From positions 44,573 to 108,572 of the forward strand of contig JAHPYZ010000003.1 in the NCBI GenBank assembly GCA_019058425.1: a DNA stretch of 64,000 nucleotides, written 5' to 3'. This document shows positions 26,597 to 35,475 of the stretch, piece by piece. The position numbers and the translations under genes were made by a program. The notes below the pieces were generated by a model. That model worked only from the letters and a program-made list of their open reading frames with translations, was not told the origin of the DNA and did not search any database. The DNA comes from Promethearchaeota archaeon. Its GTDB lineage: Archaea > Asgardarchaeota > Lokiarchaeia > Sigyniarchaeales > SOKP01. Position 1 is the first letter of the stretch. The number at the start of each line of letters is the position of its first letter.

Positions 26597-27952
26597 ATGA
26601 TTATAATATTACAATTATTTGTTATCTTTTGTTTTGTTATTGTAATAATTGCCCTTTTTCGTGAAAAAACAGATTTTCTAACATATAGTTTATTAGCAAT
26701 GTTAGCAGCTGCTACTGCTACCTTTATTTTCTCACCAACAACTATTACAATTGAAGAGTTCATTTTATCTATAGATTGGCCTGTAATTTTTTTCTTAGTA
26801 TCTGTTTTTACAATAGTAGCTATATTAGAGGAACAATTGATTTTTCAAGAAATTGCATCAAGAATTACTAGAAAGTTCCACACTAATACCAGAAGGTTTT
26901 TTTGGGTAATTTGTTTAATTTCAACTTTAAGTGCTGCTTTTATTGAAGATATTTCGGTGGCTGTTATCTTTATACCAATGATAATAATCACAAGTGAAAA
27001 AATGAAAATAAATCCTACTCCAATATTATTAGGAATGACTATCTGTATTAATCTTGCTGCTACTCTAACTCCTTTTGGTTCTGCACAAAATATTTTAATA
27101 GCAAGTAGATTTACCTTGTCAACTGCTTGGTTTTTTGCAAGTCTTTCTATATATTTTATTATTACTACTTTGTTGACTTTATCTCTATTAGATTATTTTA
27201 TTCTCAAAAAACACATGAAAGAAATTTGGATACCTCATTGTACTGATTATGATGAACCCTTAGAAACTGAGCATATAGAAGAACATGAACTGATAATATT
27301 AGAAGAATCTATTAATCCGAAAGTCTTTTATCGAAATTTAGGAGCTTTATTCTTCTTTTTCATCATGCTAATTATTATTCCTAATATTATATTTGTAGGA
27401 CTTCTTGGAATGCTTTTATTTGTGTTTTTCAATCCTAGGAGAAGTGAATCAGGAAAAAGAAAACCTGATATATCTTATTACTTTAAAAAAGTTGATTTCA
27501 AATTACCATTCTTCTTTATAAGTTTATTTGTATTGGTATTTTGTTTTGAAAAAGTGGGAATTATTGCTATAATAGAAAGTTTTGTAGTGGAGATAGCACC
27601 TTCTGATCTATTTTTGTTATGTATTTTAATATTGATATTGTCATCTGTTCTCTCCGCTTTTCTAGATAATGTTCCCGTTACAGTTCTTTTCATACCCGTA
27701 ATTCAAGTTTTAATAGGTTCCGGTTTTTCATCCGTTCCCTTGTTAATCGCTTTTATTTTAGGGATTAATTTAGGCGGAAATTTCTTACCACAAGGGAGTG
27801 CTGCCGATATGATGACATTGGATCTATCAACCAGATATTGCGTTGAAGGAATGAGCTATAAAAAATTATTAAAGGTTGGAGGAATTTTTGCTGCATTACA
27901 TATCGTTCTAGGAATAGCATACCTCGCAGTTATCATTTTTATTTTCTTTTGA
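26597..27952 (+). CDS. ArsB/NhaD/SLC13-type ion transporter
   Basis: The protein (451 aa) has about ten to twelve membrane helices in two homologous halves. Each half carries the ion-transporter-superfamily signature: SAAFIEDISVAVIFIPMI then TPFGSAQNILIASRF in the first, and SAFLDNVPVTVLFIPVI then GGNFLPQGSAADMMTLD in the second. This is the ArsB / NhaD / P-protein layout, so it may move arsenite, sodium/protons or a dicarboxylate. A charged cytoplasmic loop (DEPLETEHIEEHELIILEE) separates the halves. The gene is followed after 12 bases by a GmhB-like phosphatase, probably co-transcribed but not obviously related. Confidence 0.85.
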   Translation: MIIILQLFVIFCFVIVIIALFREKTDFLTYSLLAMLAAATATFIFSPTTITIEEFILSIDWPVIFFLVSVFTIVAILEEQLIFQEIASRITRKFHTNTRRFFWVICLISTLSAAFIEDISVAVIFIPMIIITSEKMKINPTPILLGMTICINLAATLTPFGSAQNILIASRFTLSTAWFFASLSIYFIITTLLTLSLLDYFILKKHMKEIWIPHCTDYDEPLETEHIEEHELIILEESINPKVFYRNLGALFFFFIMLIIIPNIIFVGLLGMLLFVFFNPRRSESGKRKPDISYYFKKVDFKLPFFFISLFVLVFCFEKVGIIAIIESFVVEIAPSDLFLLCILILILSSVLSAFLDNVPVTVLFIPVIQVLIGSGFSSVPLLIAFILGINLGGNFLPQGSAADMMTLDLSTRYCVEGMSYKKLLKVGGIFAALHIVLGIAYLAVIIFIFF

Positions 27953-27964
27953 TGGAGAGATTTT

Positions 27965-28513
27965 ATGAACAAAAAGAAAGCAATTATATTAGATCGAGAT
28001 GGTACTTTAATCGAAGATAAAAATTATGCTTATAAATTAGAAGATTTTGAATTATTAGACGGTGTGATTGATGGATTAAAATTACTTCAGAATGATTTTC
28101 TCTTTTTTATTGTTACAAATCAATCAGGAATAGGAAGGGGTTTTTATTCAATAAAGGATTTTCAAAAATTCAACAATCATTTAATAAATGTTTTAAAAAC
28201 ACAAAATATTGAAATTGTTAAGACTTACTTCTGTCCTCATGTAAAAGAAGATGAATGTAAATGCAGGAAGCCTAAAACAAAATTCATTGATGAAATCATT
28301 AAAGAATTTAATATTGATATTAAAAAATCATGGATGATTGGTGATCATCCTTCAGATATCCAATTTGGAATAAATGCGGGTTGTAGAACAATTTTTCTCA
28401 CAACAGGACATGGATTTGAACATTTAGATGATCTAAAGTCCCTTGGAATAGAACCAACAATCATCCAGGAGAATTTCTTAAAAGCCGTTAAAGATATCTT
28501 AGAATTTCCATAA
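27965..28513 (+). CDS. GmhB-like HAD-IIIA phosphatase (heptose/histidinol phosphatase family)
   Basis: The 182-aa protein has motif I IILDRDGTLIED, motif II IVTNQSGIGRG, the zinc-binding loop with Cys, His and two more Cys (YFCPHVKEDECKCRKP), and motif IV WMIGDHPSDIQFG followed by GCRTIFLTTGHG. These define the D-glycero-manno-heptose-1,7-bisphosphate 7-phosphatase group; archaeal members dephosphorylate sugar bisphosphates for glycan or nucleotide-sugar synthesis. The gene lies 12 bases behind the transporter with a GGAGAG ribosome binding site overlapping that stop. Confidence 0.92.
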   Translation: MNKKKAIILDRDGTLIEDKNYAYKLEDFELLDGVIDGLKLLQNDFLFFIVTNQSGIGRGFYSIKDFQKFNNHLINVLKTQNIEIVKTYFCPHVKEDECKCRKPKTKFIDEIIKEFNIDIKKSWMIGDHPSDIQFGINAGCRTIFLTTGHGFEHLDDLKSLGIEPTIIQENFLKAVKDILEFP

Positions 28514-28595
28514 ATCTTACTTCTTATAAGCGATTAATATAAAAGTATAAAAAACTAATAATCTATTATATTAGAAATAAGAATTTGTTTGAAAA

Positions 28596-29057
28596 ATGTC
28601 TCTATTCTTCAAAAAATTAAATAACGCGGGTATGTGGGAAAAAATTCAAAAATTAAGAGAACTTATTAAAGCAGAAAAATACTTCAAGAAAAGAACATGC
28701 TGGAATTGTGGTAAAGAACTGAATATTTATGATTTTCTTAGTGATAATGTTAATTTTACTCCTGAATATATTTTAAAATTATGGCAGACACCATTTTTAG
28801 AGCTCCATTGTTGTGAGTGTTTTAGATATCTTAAAATCCATGAAATAAAGAAAATTGAGAAGGAGTTAAGTGAACGAAAATGTTTAAATTGTGATACTCC
28901 TATAGATATCTATAAATTTAGCAAATTTCACAGTTATTTAAAAATTCACGAGCTTAAGGCTCTATGGTTAGATAAAAATTTTCTAGTTTTTTGCAATAAC
29001 TTATGTCAACGCAAATATTATAAGACTTATTACTATTTTCTTAAAAAAGAAAATTGA
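28596..29057 (+). CDS. Cys-rich, probably zinc-binding protein with two internal repeats
   Basis: In 153 residues there are four Cys pairs: TCWNCGKEL, LHCCECFRY, KCLNCDTPI and FCNNLCQRK. The two halves look alike (WNCGKELNIYDFL with LKLW further on, and LNCDTPIDIYKFS with LKALW further on), so the protein seems to hold two treble-clef-like zinc sites with a helix between the ligand pairs. I know no family for it. A role in DNA, RNA or protein binding is a guess from the zinc sites alone. It begins an accessory-looking stretch that extends to 32.6 kb. Confidence 0.6.
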   Translation: MSLFFKKLNNAGMWEKIQKLRELIKAEKYFKKRTCWNCGKELNIYDFLSDNVNFTPEYILKLWQTPFLELHCCECFRYLKIHEIKKIEKELSERKCLNCDTPIDIYKFSKFHSYLKIHELKALWLDKNFLVFCNNLCQRKYYKTYYYFLKKEN

Positions 29058-29216
29058 AATAGTAAAACTAACAAATTTAAACCCAAAGAATAACTCTTTA
29101 TTAGAACAAGTCAATAAATGAATAAGACCATAAAGAACTTTAAGAAGGTCTAAAGTAAAAATATAAGGGACTTAAGTTCCATATTAATATATATATTCAA
29201 TATTGATATTTTACTT

Positions 29217-29327
29217 ATGAAATCCCTTATAGGAATTCCTGATGAAATTGATAAAAAACTAAAGACAAATCATAATCTTTTATCAAAACAAATACGTAAG
29301 ATTCAAACTTTTTTAATTTTTCAGTAA
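29217..29327 (+). CDS. Very small ORF (36 aa), uncertain
   Basis: An ATG at 29217 opens a 36-codon frame (MKSLIGIPDEIDKKLKTNHN ...) preceded by TATA-rich sequence. Its start resembles the ribbon-helix-helix style opening of small regulators, but it is too short to judge and could be a truncated gene. The surrounding gap, 29058-29611, holds this and one further short ORF and otherwise only AT-rich sequence. Confidence 0.25.
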   Translation: MKSLIGIPDEIDKKLKTNHNLLSKQIRKIQTFLIFQ

Positions 29328-29333
29328 ATAGCT

Positions 29334-29501
29334 ATGATGATAATGCTATTATCCGCTTTTTTCTTATTAACTACATTATTTTTAATTTTAGTATTTATCT
29401 TTATTGGAGTTGTATTTTTTTTGTTATATATCATAATTAGGTATAAAACAGAGATAATTATTACTCATCGAGAATATTCATTAAAAAAAAAAAAAATTTA
29501 A
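29334..29501 (+). CDS. Small single- or double-helix membrane peptide, uncertain
   Basis: ATG ATG ATA ATG opens a 55-codon frame that encodes an almost continuous hydrophobic stretch (LLSAFFLLTTLFLILVFIFI and onward) followed by a basic tail coded by a long A-run. It lies 6 bases after the previous small ORF. Short hydrophobic frames are common by chance in AT-rich DNA, so I give it low weight, but it would fit a small membrane protein. Confidence 0.3.
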   Translation: MMIMLLSAFFLLTTLFLILVFIFIGVVFFLLYIIIRYKTEIIITHREYSLKKKKI

Positions 29502-29611
29502 TTTACTTATCTGAAGAACTCTTGATGATGGTTAAGATTTATGTGCCTAAATTTAGGATTTTTAAATAGGTTAAAATACGGTAACTTTTAAGCTAAAATA
29601 ATAAGGTTCCA

Positions 29612-30367
29612 ATGTTTGAAAAGATGGAGTTAATTCTGAAACATGAAAAACTTTCTTTTTTTTTATACAGCCTACGAATAAATTCTATTTATTTCATCAG
29701 CGGAATACTTTTTTGTCAAATTTCAGTTTAGAAAATATTGATATATGTGTAGCATTTATTTTGATCTCTATCATATTCTATATTATTTTAACTTATATCA
29801 TATTAAAAAACACTAATAAAAGGATAAATGGACATTAAGAATTGGATGCTTGGGGTTATCTATCTATTAGATAATTATGAAATCGTACTAAAACAAAGGT
29901 ATATGGGATTACTAGATTGGGACTTTAATAACCTAAAGATATTAAGGAATGAATATTGTAAAAAATGTGGTGAATTATTGGAAATAAATGTGGAATTTTA
30001 TATATTCTATAGACAGAGAAAAGAATCAAATTTAAGGAAAATATTAACTATTATGATGAAAAAAACAATCCATAATGATATTAATTCTGCCACAGGTCAT
30101 AGAAATAAATATGAGATTTGGGCACAACAAATTTAGGATTTGTGTTCCTATGAACCCTCCCATCTTAGTTGGATTTTACATAAAATAAGATTAAAAACTG
30201 GTTTATGCAAAGAATATCTCATAATTCTCTTGGAACGAGATCTTTTAGGAACTATCGAAAAAGAAAATGATCGAAGTATTATGTATCAAGATACATCTAA
30301 AGGAAAGGAAGCACTAAATGAATTCTATAATTTAATTACCAAATTTTTTACTCCAAAAAAGAAATGA
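29612..30367 (+). pseudogene. Copy 1 of a membrane zinc-ribbon plus winged-helix cassette, decayed
   Basis: This is a broken copy of the genes at 31801-32558. From ATG 29612 (MFEKMELILKHEKLSF) the frame shifts inside a nine-T run, continues as two membrane-like helices (CVAFILISIIFYIILTYIIL), and shifts back before the zinc-ribbon part at 29828. There the second Cys pair is lost: YIFYRQRKES against CIYCRQKKES in copy 2. The stop between the ribbon and winged-helix genes is also gone, so both are joined in frame, but a TAG at 30134-30136 interrupts the winged helix (WAQQI-stop-DLCSYEP against WVQILDLCSREP). The ORF track shows it as 29828-30136 and 30140-30367. It is very likely non-functional. 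Confidence 0.65.
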
Positions 30368-30425
30368 TTTTCAATTTAATTAATGAATTTTGTTTAAAAT
30401 AAAAAAAAAAAATATAATTTATATA

Positions 30426-31472
30426 TTATATTATATGAAGATATCTCCAATCATGTAGATTTGCACGTAATAATGAGCCAAGTGTTGCTGTTATTGTAGG
30501 ATCTCCAGGATTCACTGGAACTATTGCTATAACATTACCATCTGGATCATGAGCTTGCCAAAAAATTCCCGGAATTGGAATCAACTGTGTTACAAGTGAT
30601 ACCCACGCTCCAGAAACACCCGCGTGGGAATGGGAAATTTTGCTAGCATTTACACAAAATTCAACTACAGTTAATAAAATAATCAGTATGGCTCCCGCTA
30701 TTGATATTTCCATCAGTAGTGTTGATCTCACAATGTTTACAACTCCACCCCCGAACGCAACTTCCGCGCTATTTAATTTTATATCAAGTTGACACTTAAG
30801 TTGTATTGGAATCCACAAAAAAAATTTATCCAATTTCCAGCATCTAGTCCAAACTAAGGCTCGAATTTGTTCTGGTTGGTTTAGAATTAAAATTAATCTT
30901 GAAATGCAAGATTTAAAATTACTGTCTGCCTCATCATTGTGATTAAAATAAGTATTAACTTCAAGAGCACAAAAATATCCTATTATGAGTGCATCAATTA
31001 TTCCATCAAATCCGATAACCTGTTTGTCATCAGTTTCAATAAAATCATAAATGTTAGCTCCGTAACAAGCTGCTAGCACAATTAAATCAGCCTTTGTTTG
31101 ACTAATTAATTCTGATAAGTCACTCCAAGAAATTAGCTCACCATTCATATTTATGCCTTTTTCTGAACCATGAGAAAAAATAATGATAATATCATTGGTT
31201 TCAGAGGAAAGTATATTTTCTTGTTTATTAATTTCTATGTCTTTATGCAAATTATTTACAAACGTTAATACACCCATTTCCACATTATCCTCGTTACTTC
31301 CAACTATTAAAGTGATTTCCTCGTTTAAAATTGAGTTACTCAAATTTAAATTAACATTTTTTTCATTATCACTTGTAAGGTTAAGGTTCTGAAATCCAAC
31401 ACATGTAATTAGAAATGGATTGGAGCAAAAAAGTATCACTATAAATATAGATATTAGTTTTGTACGATTCAT
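30426..31472 (-). CDS. Secreted or membrane-anchored caspase-like (CHAT/C13-C14 fold) protein
   Basis: The 348-aa protein begins with a signal peptide (RTKLISIFIVILFCSNPFLI). Residues 52-170 follow the clan CD pattern of two hydrophobic strands each ending in a catalytic residue: IIIIFSHGSEKG with His101 and LIVLAACYGAN with Cys136, separated by 35 residues. This His-Gly ... Ala-Cys dyad is typical of caspases, CHAT and clostripain-like peptidases. A hydrophobic segment (ISIAGAILIILLTVVEFCV, near 255-275) and an AHDPDGNVIAIVPVNPGDPT tail follow. It should act at or outside the membrane. It lies between two direct copies of a zinc-ribbon/winged-helix cassette and points the opposite way. Family membership is inferred from the motifs only. 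Confidence 0.65.
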   Translation of the reverse strand: MNRTKLISIFIVILFCSNPFLITCVGFQNLNLTSDNEKNVNLNLSNSILNEEITLIVGSNEDNVEMGVLTFVNNLHKDIEINKQENILSSETNDIIIIFSHGSEKGINMNGELISWSDLSELISQTKADLIVLAACYGANIYDFIETDDKQVIGFDGIIDALIIGYFCALEVNTYFNHNDEADSNFKSCISRLILILNQPEQIRALVWTRCWKLDKFFLWIPIQLKCQLDIKLNSAEVAFGGGVVNIVRSTLLMEISIAGAILIILLTVVEFCVNASKISHSHAGVSGAWVSLVTQLIPIPGIFWQAHDPDGNVIAIVPVNPGDPTITATLGSLLRANLHDWRYLHII

Positions 31473-31800
31473 TTTATTCGCCCAAAGTGTTTTTTATAAT
31501 TAAATTAAGAAATCTACCATCTATCATAGATATAATAAATTGGTATTTCCGTATACTACTATCTTTTTTTCTATTTAAAGTTTTGGGGATTAATAGTTGT
31601 TAGGTGATAATCTAATTTTTTCTCATTTACTTGTTTTGTAAAAATTTAGATGGATGTAATATAAATATTTAGGTCTGATACATTCTTGCCTGAGGAACTA
31701 TCATTTTTTGGGCAGTTAAGCACTCCAGCTTTCGGAGAAACATTAAAATAGAAGATCTCTGCAATATTAATTAGATTTTGAAAATTGGTGAGTAAAAATA

Positions 31801-32228
31801 ATGAGTTATCATAGTTTGGATGAAAAAATGAAATTAATTTTTAAAAATGAAAAGGAATCTTTTACATCCTTTTTATTAATATTTTTATTTTTCTAATATC
31901 TAGAATAATTTTTACAGATTTCAGTTTAGATGCAATAAATATTTCTACGATATTTATTGACAGTTCCCGGGCTCTTTTTATTATTATAACCTATTTTGTG
32001 TTAAAGAATATTAGTAAATTTATAAAAGAGTATAACGAATTGAATATTTGGGGGGATTTATTAGATAAATATGAAATCATACCAAAAGAAAGATACATTA
32101 CTTTACTAGGTAAGGATTTTAATAATCTGAGAATACCAAGTGGTGAATATTGTAGTAAATGTGGCGAATTAATGGAACTTAATGCGAAATTCTGTATATA
32201 TTGCAGACAGAAAAAGGAATCAAAATAA
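31801..32228 (+). pseudogene. Copy 2, membrane-anchored zinc-ribbon protein gene, frameshifted
   Basis: ATG 31801 opens MSYHSLDEKMKLIFKNEKES, which ends after 31 codons in a T-rich stretch. The next frame, one base back, continues with a membrane helix (ALFIIITYFVLKN) and then the zinc ribbon CSKCGELMELNAKFCIYC, ending at 32228. The ORF track lists only 31998-32228 from GTG. The ribbon cysteines are complete here, unlike in copy 1. A single -1 shift would give one protein of about 140 aa with a membrane part and a cytosolic ribbon. Either the gene is broken by one lost base, or the shift is programmed; copy 1 has the same shift direction at the same place. Confidence 0.5.
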
Positions 32229-32246
32229 AGCTAAATATAGACTATA

Positions 32247-32558
32247 ATGAAGGAAAAAGCAATCCACAATGATATTAATTCTGCTACAGGTCATAGAAAT
32301 AAATATGAAATTTGGGTCCAAATTTTGGATTTGTGTTCTCGGGAACCCTTGCATCTTAGTCGGATTATAAATAGACTACGATTAAAAACCAGTTTATGTA
32401 GAGAATATTTCTCATTTCTTTTAGAACGAAATCTTTTAGAAACAATCGGAAAAAAAAATGATGGAAGTATTATTTATCAAACAACCATGAAAGGAAAGGA
32501 AGCACTAAATGAATTCTATAACTTAATCACCAACTTTTTTACTCCAAGAAAGAAATGA
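32247..32558 (+). CDS. Winged-helix DNA-binding protein (copy 2 of cassette)
   Basis: The 103-aa protein is intact and resembles short archaeal winged-helix regulators: a first helix RNKYEIWVQILDLCS, a helix-turn-helix around HLSRIINRLRLKTSLCREYFSFLLERNLL, and a wing with GSIIYQTTMKGKEALNEFYNL. This is the style of PadR/ArsR-like regulators annotated as archaeal winged-helix domain proteins. It starts 18 bases after the zinc-ribbon stop. Its broken twin is fused in frame to the ribbon gene in copy 1. The pairing of a membrane zinc ribbon with a winged helix around a caspase-like gene suggests a sensing and control role, which is inference. Confidence 0.7.
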   Translation: MKEKAIHNDINSATGHRNKYEIWVQILDLCSREPLHLSRIINRLRLKTSLCREYFSFLLERNLLETIGKKNDGSIIYQTTMKGKEALNEFYNLITNFFTPRKK

Positions 32559-32619
32559 CTTTCTTTTAAATTTATGAATTATTACCTAATTAAAGAATAA
32601 AAATAATATAATTAGATTT

Positions 32620-33801
32620 TTATTGAATTCTCTTTTTTCCAAGAAAAGGCATAGCATGTTGGTACTGTTTCATTACAAACCGTGAAATGACAATTCTCTG
32701 AATCTCACTCGTACCTTCATATATTTGGTATAATTTTGCATCTCTAAACAATTTTTCGACAGGATATGTCCTTAGATACCCATAACCTCCAAAAACCTGG
32801 ATTGCTTCTGTGGTTACGTTCATGACAACATCGGAAGCAAAAGCTTTAGCTATTGAAGAGCTCAAATTATTATCCATGCCTTGATCTGCTTCCCATGCGG
32901 CTTTATATGTTAGCAAACGTGCAGCCTCAATATCTTTATACATATTGGCTATTTTTTCTTGTATTACTTGATAGTTACCAATGGGTCGTCCAAAAGTCTC
33001 TCTTTTTTGAGCATAATCGATTGAATATTCCATTGCAGAGCGAGCGCAACCACATGCAAAGGCTCCTATAGCAGGGCGAGTATGAGAAAAGGTTTGCATA
33101 GCTAAGACAAATCCTCTTCCAGGTCGTGCCAGTACATTTTCTTTAGGTATTCTAACATCTTTCAAACCAACTGACACAGTGTTTGATGATCGTTGACCTA
33201 ATTTAGGAATGTGCTTGCCTAATTTAACTCCTTCACTTTTTGTATCCAGAATAAAAGCTGCAATCCCCTTATGTTTTTTCTCAGGATCTATAGTTGCAAA
33301 AACAGTTATATAATCAGCATATCCCCCATTAGTAATCCAAAATTTATTTCCATTTAGTATAAAGTCATCTCCATCTTTTTCTGCTTTGCATTTCATTCCT
33401 GCAACATCAGATCCCATTGTTGGTTCAGAAGTAGCAAAAGCAATTAATTTAAATTCGTTAACTAATTCATTCAATATCCTTTGCTTTTGTTCTTCATTTC
33501 CGCCTATTACAATCGGTTCAGCTCCAAGGTTATTATCAAAAATTGAAGTAGCTATACCTGGACATGCAGAAGAAATTTCTTCAACAACAATACAGGAATC
33601 TAATAAACCGAAACCGGGACCTCCATATTCCTTAGGGATCCCTAAATTTAATAATCCTTTTTCCCAAGCCTTTTTGATAACTGGTAGAGGAAACTCTTCA
33701 GACTCATCATATTTTCTTGCAACTGGGAGTACTTCATTAATAGCAAACTCTCTTGCCTTTTTCTTTAAAGCTTTTTGATCTTCAGTTAGCATAAAATCCA
33801 T
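32620..33801 (-). CDS. Acyl-CoA dehydrogenase
   Basis: The 393-aa protein is a standard acyl-CoA dehydrogenase: FTDEQ-like start FMLTEDQKALKKKAREFA, FAD-binding ATSEPTMGSDVAGMK and WITNGGYADYI, C-terminal RDAKLYQIYEGTSEIQRIV with the catalytic-base Glu in YEGTSE. It oxidises acyl-CoA to enoyl-CoA in fatty-acid or amino-acid breakdown and passes electrons to an electron-transfer flavoprotein, which is not in view. It starts 12 bases after the FprA stop, so the two share a transcript. Asgard archaea of the Loki type typically hold many such genes. Chain-length preference cannot be read from the sequence. Confidence 0.96.
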   Translation of the reverse strand: MDFMLTEDQKALKKKAREFAINEVLPVARKYDESEEFPLPVIKKAWEKGLLNLGIPKEYGGPGFGLLDSCIVVEEISSACPGIATSIFDNNLGAEPIVIGGNEEQKQRILNELVNEFKLIAFATSEPTMGSDVAGMKCKAEKDGDDFILNGNKFWITNGGYADYITVFATIDPEKKHKGIAAFILDTKSEGVKLGKHIPKLGQRSSNTVSVGLKDVRIPKENVLARPGRGFVLAMQTFSHTRPAIGAFACGCARSAMEYSIDYAQKRETFGRPIGNYQVIQEKIANMYKDIEAARLLTYKAAWEADQGMDNNLSSSIAKAFASDVVMNVTTEAIQVFGGYGYLRTYPVEKLFRDAKLYQIYEGTSEIQRIVISRFVMKQYQHAMPFLGKKRIQ

Positions 33802-33813
33802 TTGTTTAACCTC

Positions 33814-35043
33814 TTAATTTGTCATTTTTTCGATTAATTTATCCACAATTTCTTTAAAATCCAAATCTTCTGCCTTTGGTACGAATTTAACCTTAATCAA
33901 TTCGTCCATAACATCAAATTTGGTCTCTTTCATTATATTAGCAATTTCTTGTGGAGCTTGACCTGACCAACCATAAGAACCAAAAGCTAAACCGACCTTA
34001 TTCATCGGTTTTAACCCTCTTTGATATGATAAATACTCTGCCACACTTGGAAACAGCCCATTATTAAGAGTAGGGCTTCCCACTAAAATAGCTTTTGCCT
34101 TCATAGCTTCTGTAATTACATCAGAATAGTCTGCATTAGTTAATCTAAAACGTTTTACAGGAATACCTCTGTGACTAATTTCTTTTGCTAATGCCTTAGC
34201 AATCTTTTCTGTACTTCCCCACATAGTATCATATACTATAAGTACGCTCTTTTCAGCAATTTCGCCTTTACACCATTTAGTATATTTTTCTATTATTTCT
34301 GGAATATGACTACGCCAACATACTCCATGAGAAGGACAAATGATTTCAATAGGTAATGCTCCTACCTTTGGTAAGACTTTCAAAATTAGACCAGATAAAT
34401 GTAGTAAGATATTTGCATAATACTTCTCAGCTTCTTGCATTATTTCACACATATCATTCTCATCATCCCAACGTTTTGATGTGGCAAAATGCTGTCCAAA
34501 TGCATCATTAGAAAACAATATATTCTTACCATTCTCATCAGTCATGAAAGAGACCATCGAATCTGGCCAATGGATCATTGGTATTGGTACAAATGTGATT
34601 TTTTTGCCATTTCCGATATCTATAGTATCTCCTTCTTTAACACCCCTTATTTTATTAAAAACTTCTTCTCCAACCTCTTCATGAAAATGTGCTTTTAAGA
34701 TATCAACTCCTCTCTCTGAAGCAATTAATTCAGCGTTTGGTAAATGCTTTAATATAAGCGGAAATGATCCAGAATGATCCATCTCAACGTGATTAGTGAT
34801 GTAATAATCAATTTCTGCAAGATCACATACTTCCTTTACATTTTCAAGGAAATATTCAAAATAAGGTCGTTTCACAGTATCTATTAATACTGTTTTCTCT
34901 CCTTTCACTACATATGCATTATAAGATGAACCTTTATGTGTACTATAACCATGGAAATTACGAACTTCGAAATCTACATATCCTACATAGTAAACATTTT
35001 TCATTAATTCTAAATGAGTAATTTTAATTTCACCTTCATTCAT
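33814..35043 (-). CDS. fprA: A-type flavoprotein FprA (F420H2 or rubredoxin:oxygen oxidoreductase)
   Basis: The protein (409 aa) has the diiron beta-lactamase-like domain with ligands in HVEMDHSGSFP (near residue 85) and downstream histidines (PMIHWPDS, PSHGVCW), then a flavodoxin domain (SVLIVYDTMWGSTEKIAKAL, near 262). Such proteins reduce oxygen to water or nitric oxide to nitrous oxide. The donor is F420H2 in methanogens or rubredoxin in bacteria. A rubredoxin gene lies 125 bases upstream on the same strand, which favours rubredoxin as donor here. It forms an operon with the acyl-CoA dehydrogenase. Confidence 0.94.
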   Translation of the reverse strand: MNEGEIKITHLELMKNVYYVGYVDFEVRNFHGYSTHKGSSYNAYVVKGEKTVLIDTVKRPYFEYFLENVKEVCDLAEIDYYITNHVEMDHSGSFPLILKHLPNAELIASERGVDILKAHFHEEVGEEVFNKIRGVKEGDTIDIGNGKKITFVPIPMIHWPDSMVSFMTDENGKNILFSNDAFGQHFATSKRWDDENDMCEIMQEAEKYYANILLHLSGLILKVLPKVGALPIEIICPSHGVCWRSHIPEIIEKYTKWCKGEIAEKSVLIVYDTMWGSTEKIAKALAKEISHRGIPVKRFRLTNADYSDVITEAMKAKAILVGSPTLNNGLFPSVAEYLSYQRGLKPMNKVGLAFGSYGWSGQAPQEIANIMKETKFDVMDELIKVKFVPKAEDLDFKEIVDKLIEKMTN

Positions 35044-35168
35044 TAGGATTTATATATTATTTTTTAATAGTAATATAATTCAAGTTAAAAACTTATATTC
35101 TATTTATTATAAAATTTCTGAGAAAATAATCAATAAAAAAAAATTAGAAAGAAGTAAATTATTGTTAG

Positions 35169-35306
35169 TTAATCAATTTTTTCAAACATATCTTTTCCTA
35201 CACCACAGACAGGACAAGTCCAATCATCTGGTAAATCCTCAAATTTAGTACCTTCAGCTTCTTCGTCATAGACATATCCGCATGCTTGACATTCCCATTT
35301 TCCCAT
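35169..35306 (-). CDS. Rubredoxin
   Basis: This gene is too short for the ORF track. The minus strand from ATG 35304-35306 encodes 45 residues, [20 protein letters not shown] followed by [20 protein letters not shown] and a short tail. The two CxxC(G) pairs at 6/9 and 31/34 and the DLPDDWxCPxC segment identify rubredoxin, a one-iron electron carrier. It lies directly upstream of fprA on the same strand, and the NAD(P)H:rubredoxin oxidoreductase is 2 kb further. Together they form the route from NAD(P)H to oxygen. A GGT lies a few bases before the ATG. Confidence 0.95.
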   Translation of the reverse strand: MGKWECQACGYVYDEEAEGTKFEDLPDDWTCPVCGVGKDMFEKID

Positions 35307-35475
35307 TTTTACCACTAATTCTTAATTTTATATTGGTTTATTTGATTTTATGAAATGTAATTGAATGTATATAAAAAATATTAATTTAATAATTTATAAA
35401 TCTAAACCAATTCTATTGATGATTATTAATCAAGACTCTCTGATCAAAAATTGATAATTAAAAGATAAAAAAAAA

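Noticed and set aside
27478-27693. 71-aa minus-strand ORF in the transporter gene
   Set aside because: It is antisense to conserved membrane helices of the ArsB/NhaD-type transporter and has no features of its own.
29481-29499. Long A-run as a regulatory or phase-variable tract
   Set aside because: It is the low-complexity 3' end of a doubtful small ORF in AT-rich DNA. Its length may be unreliable and nothing shows a regulatory effect.
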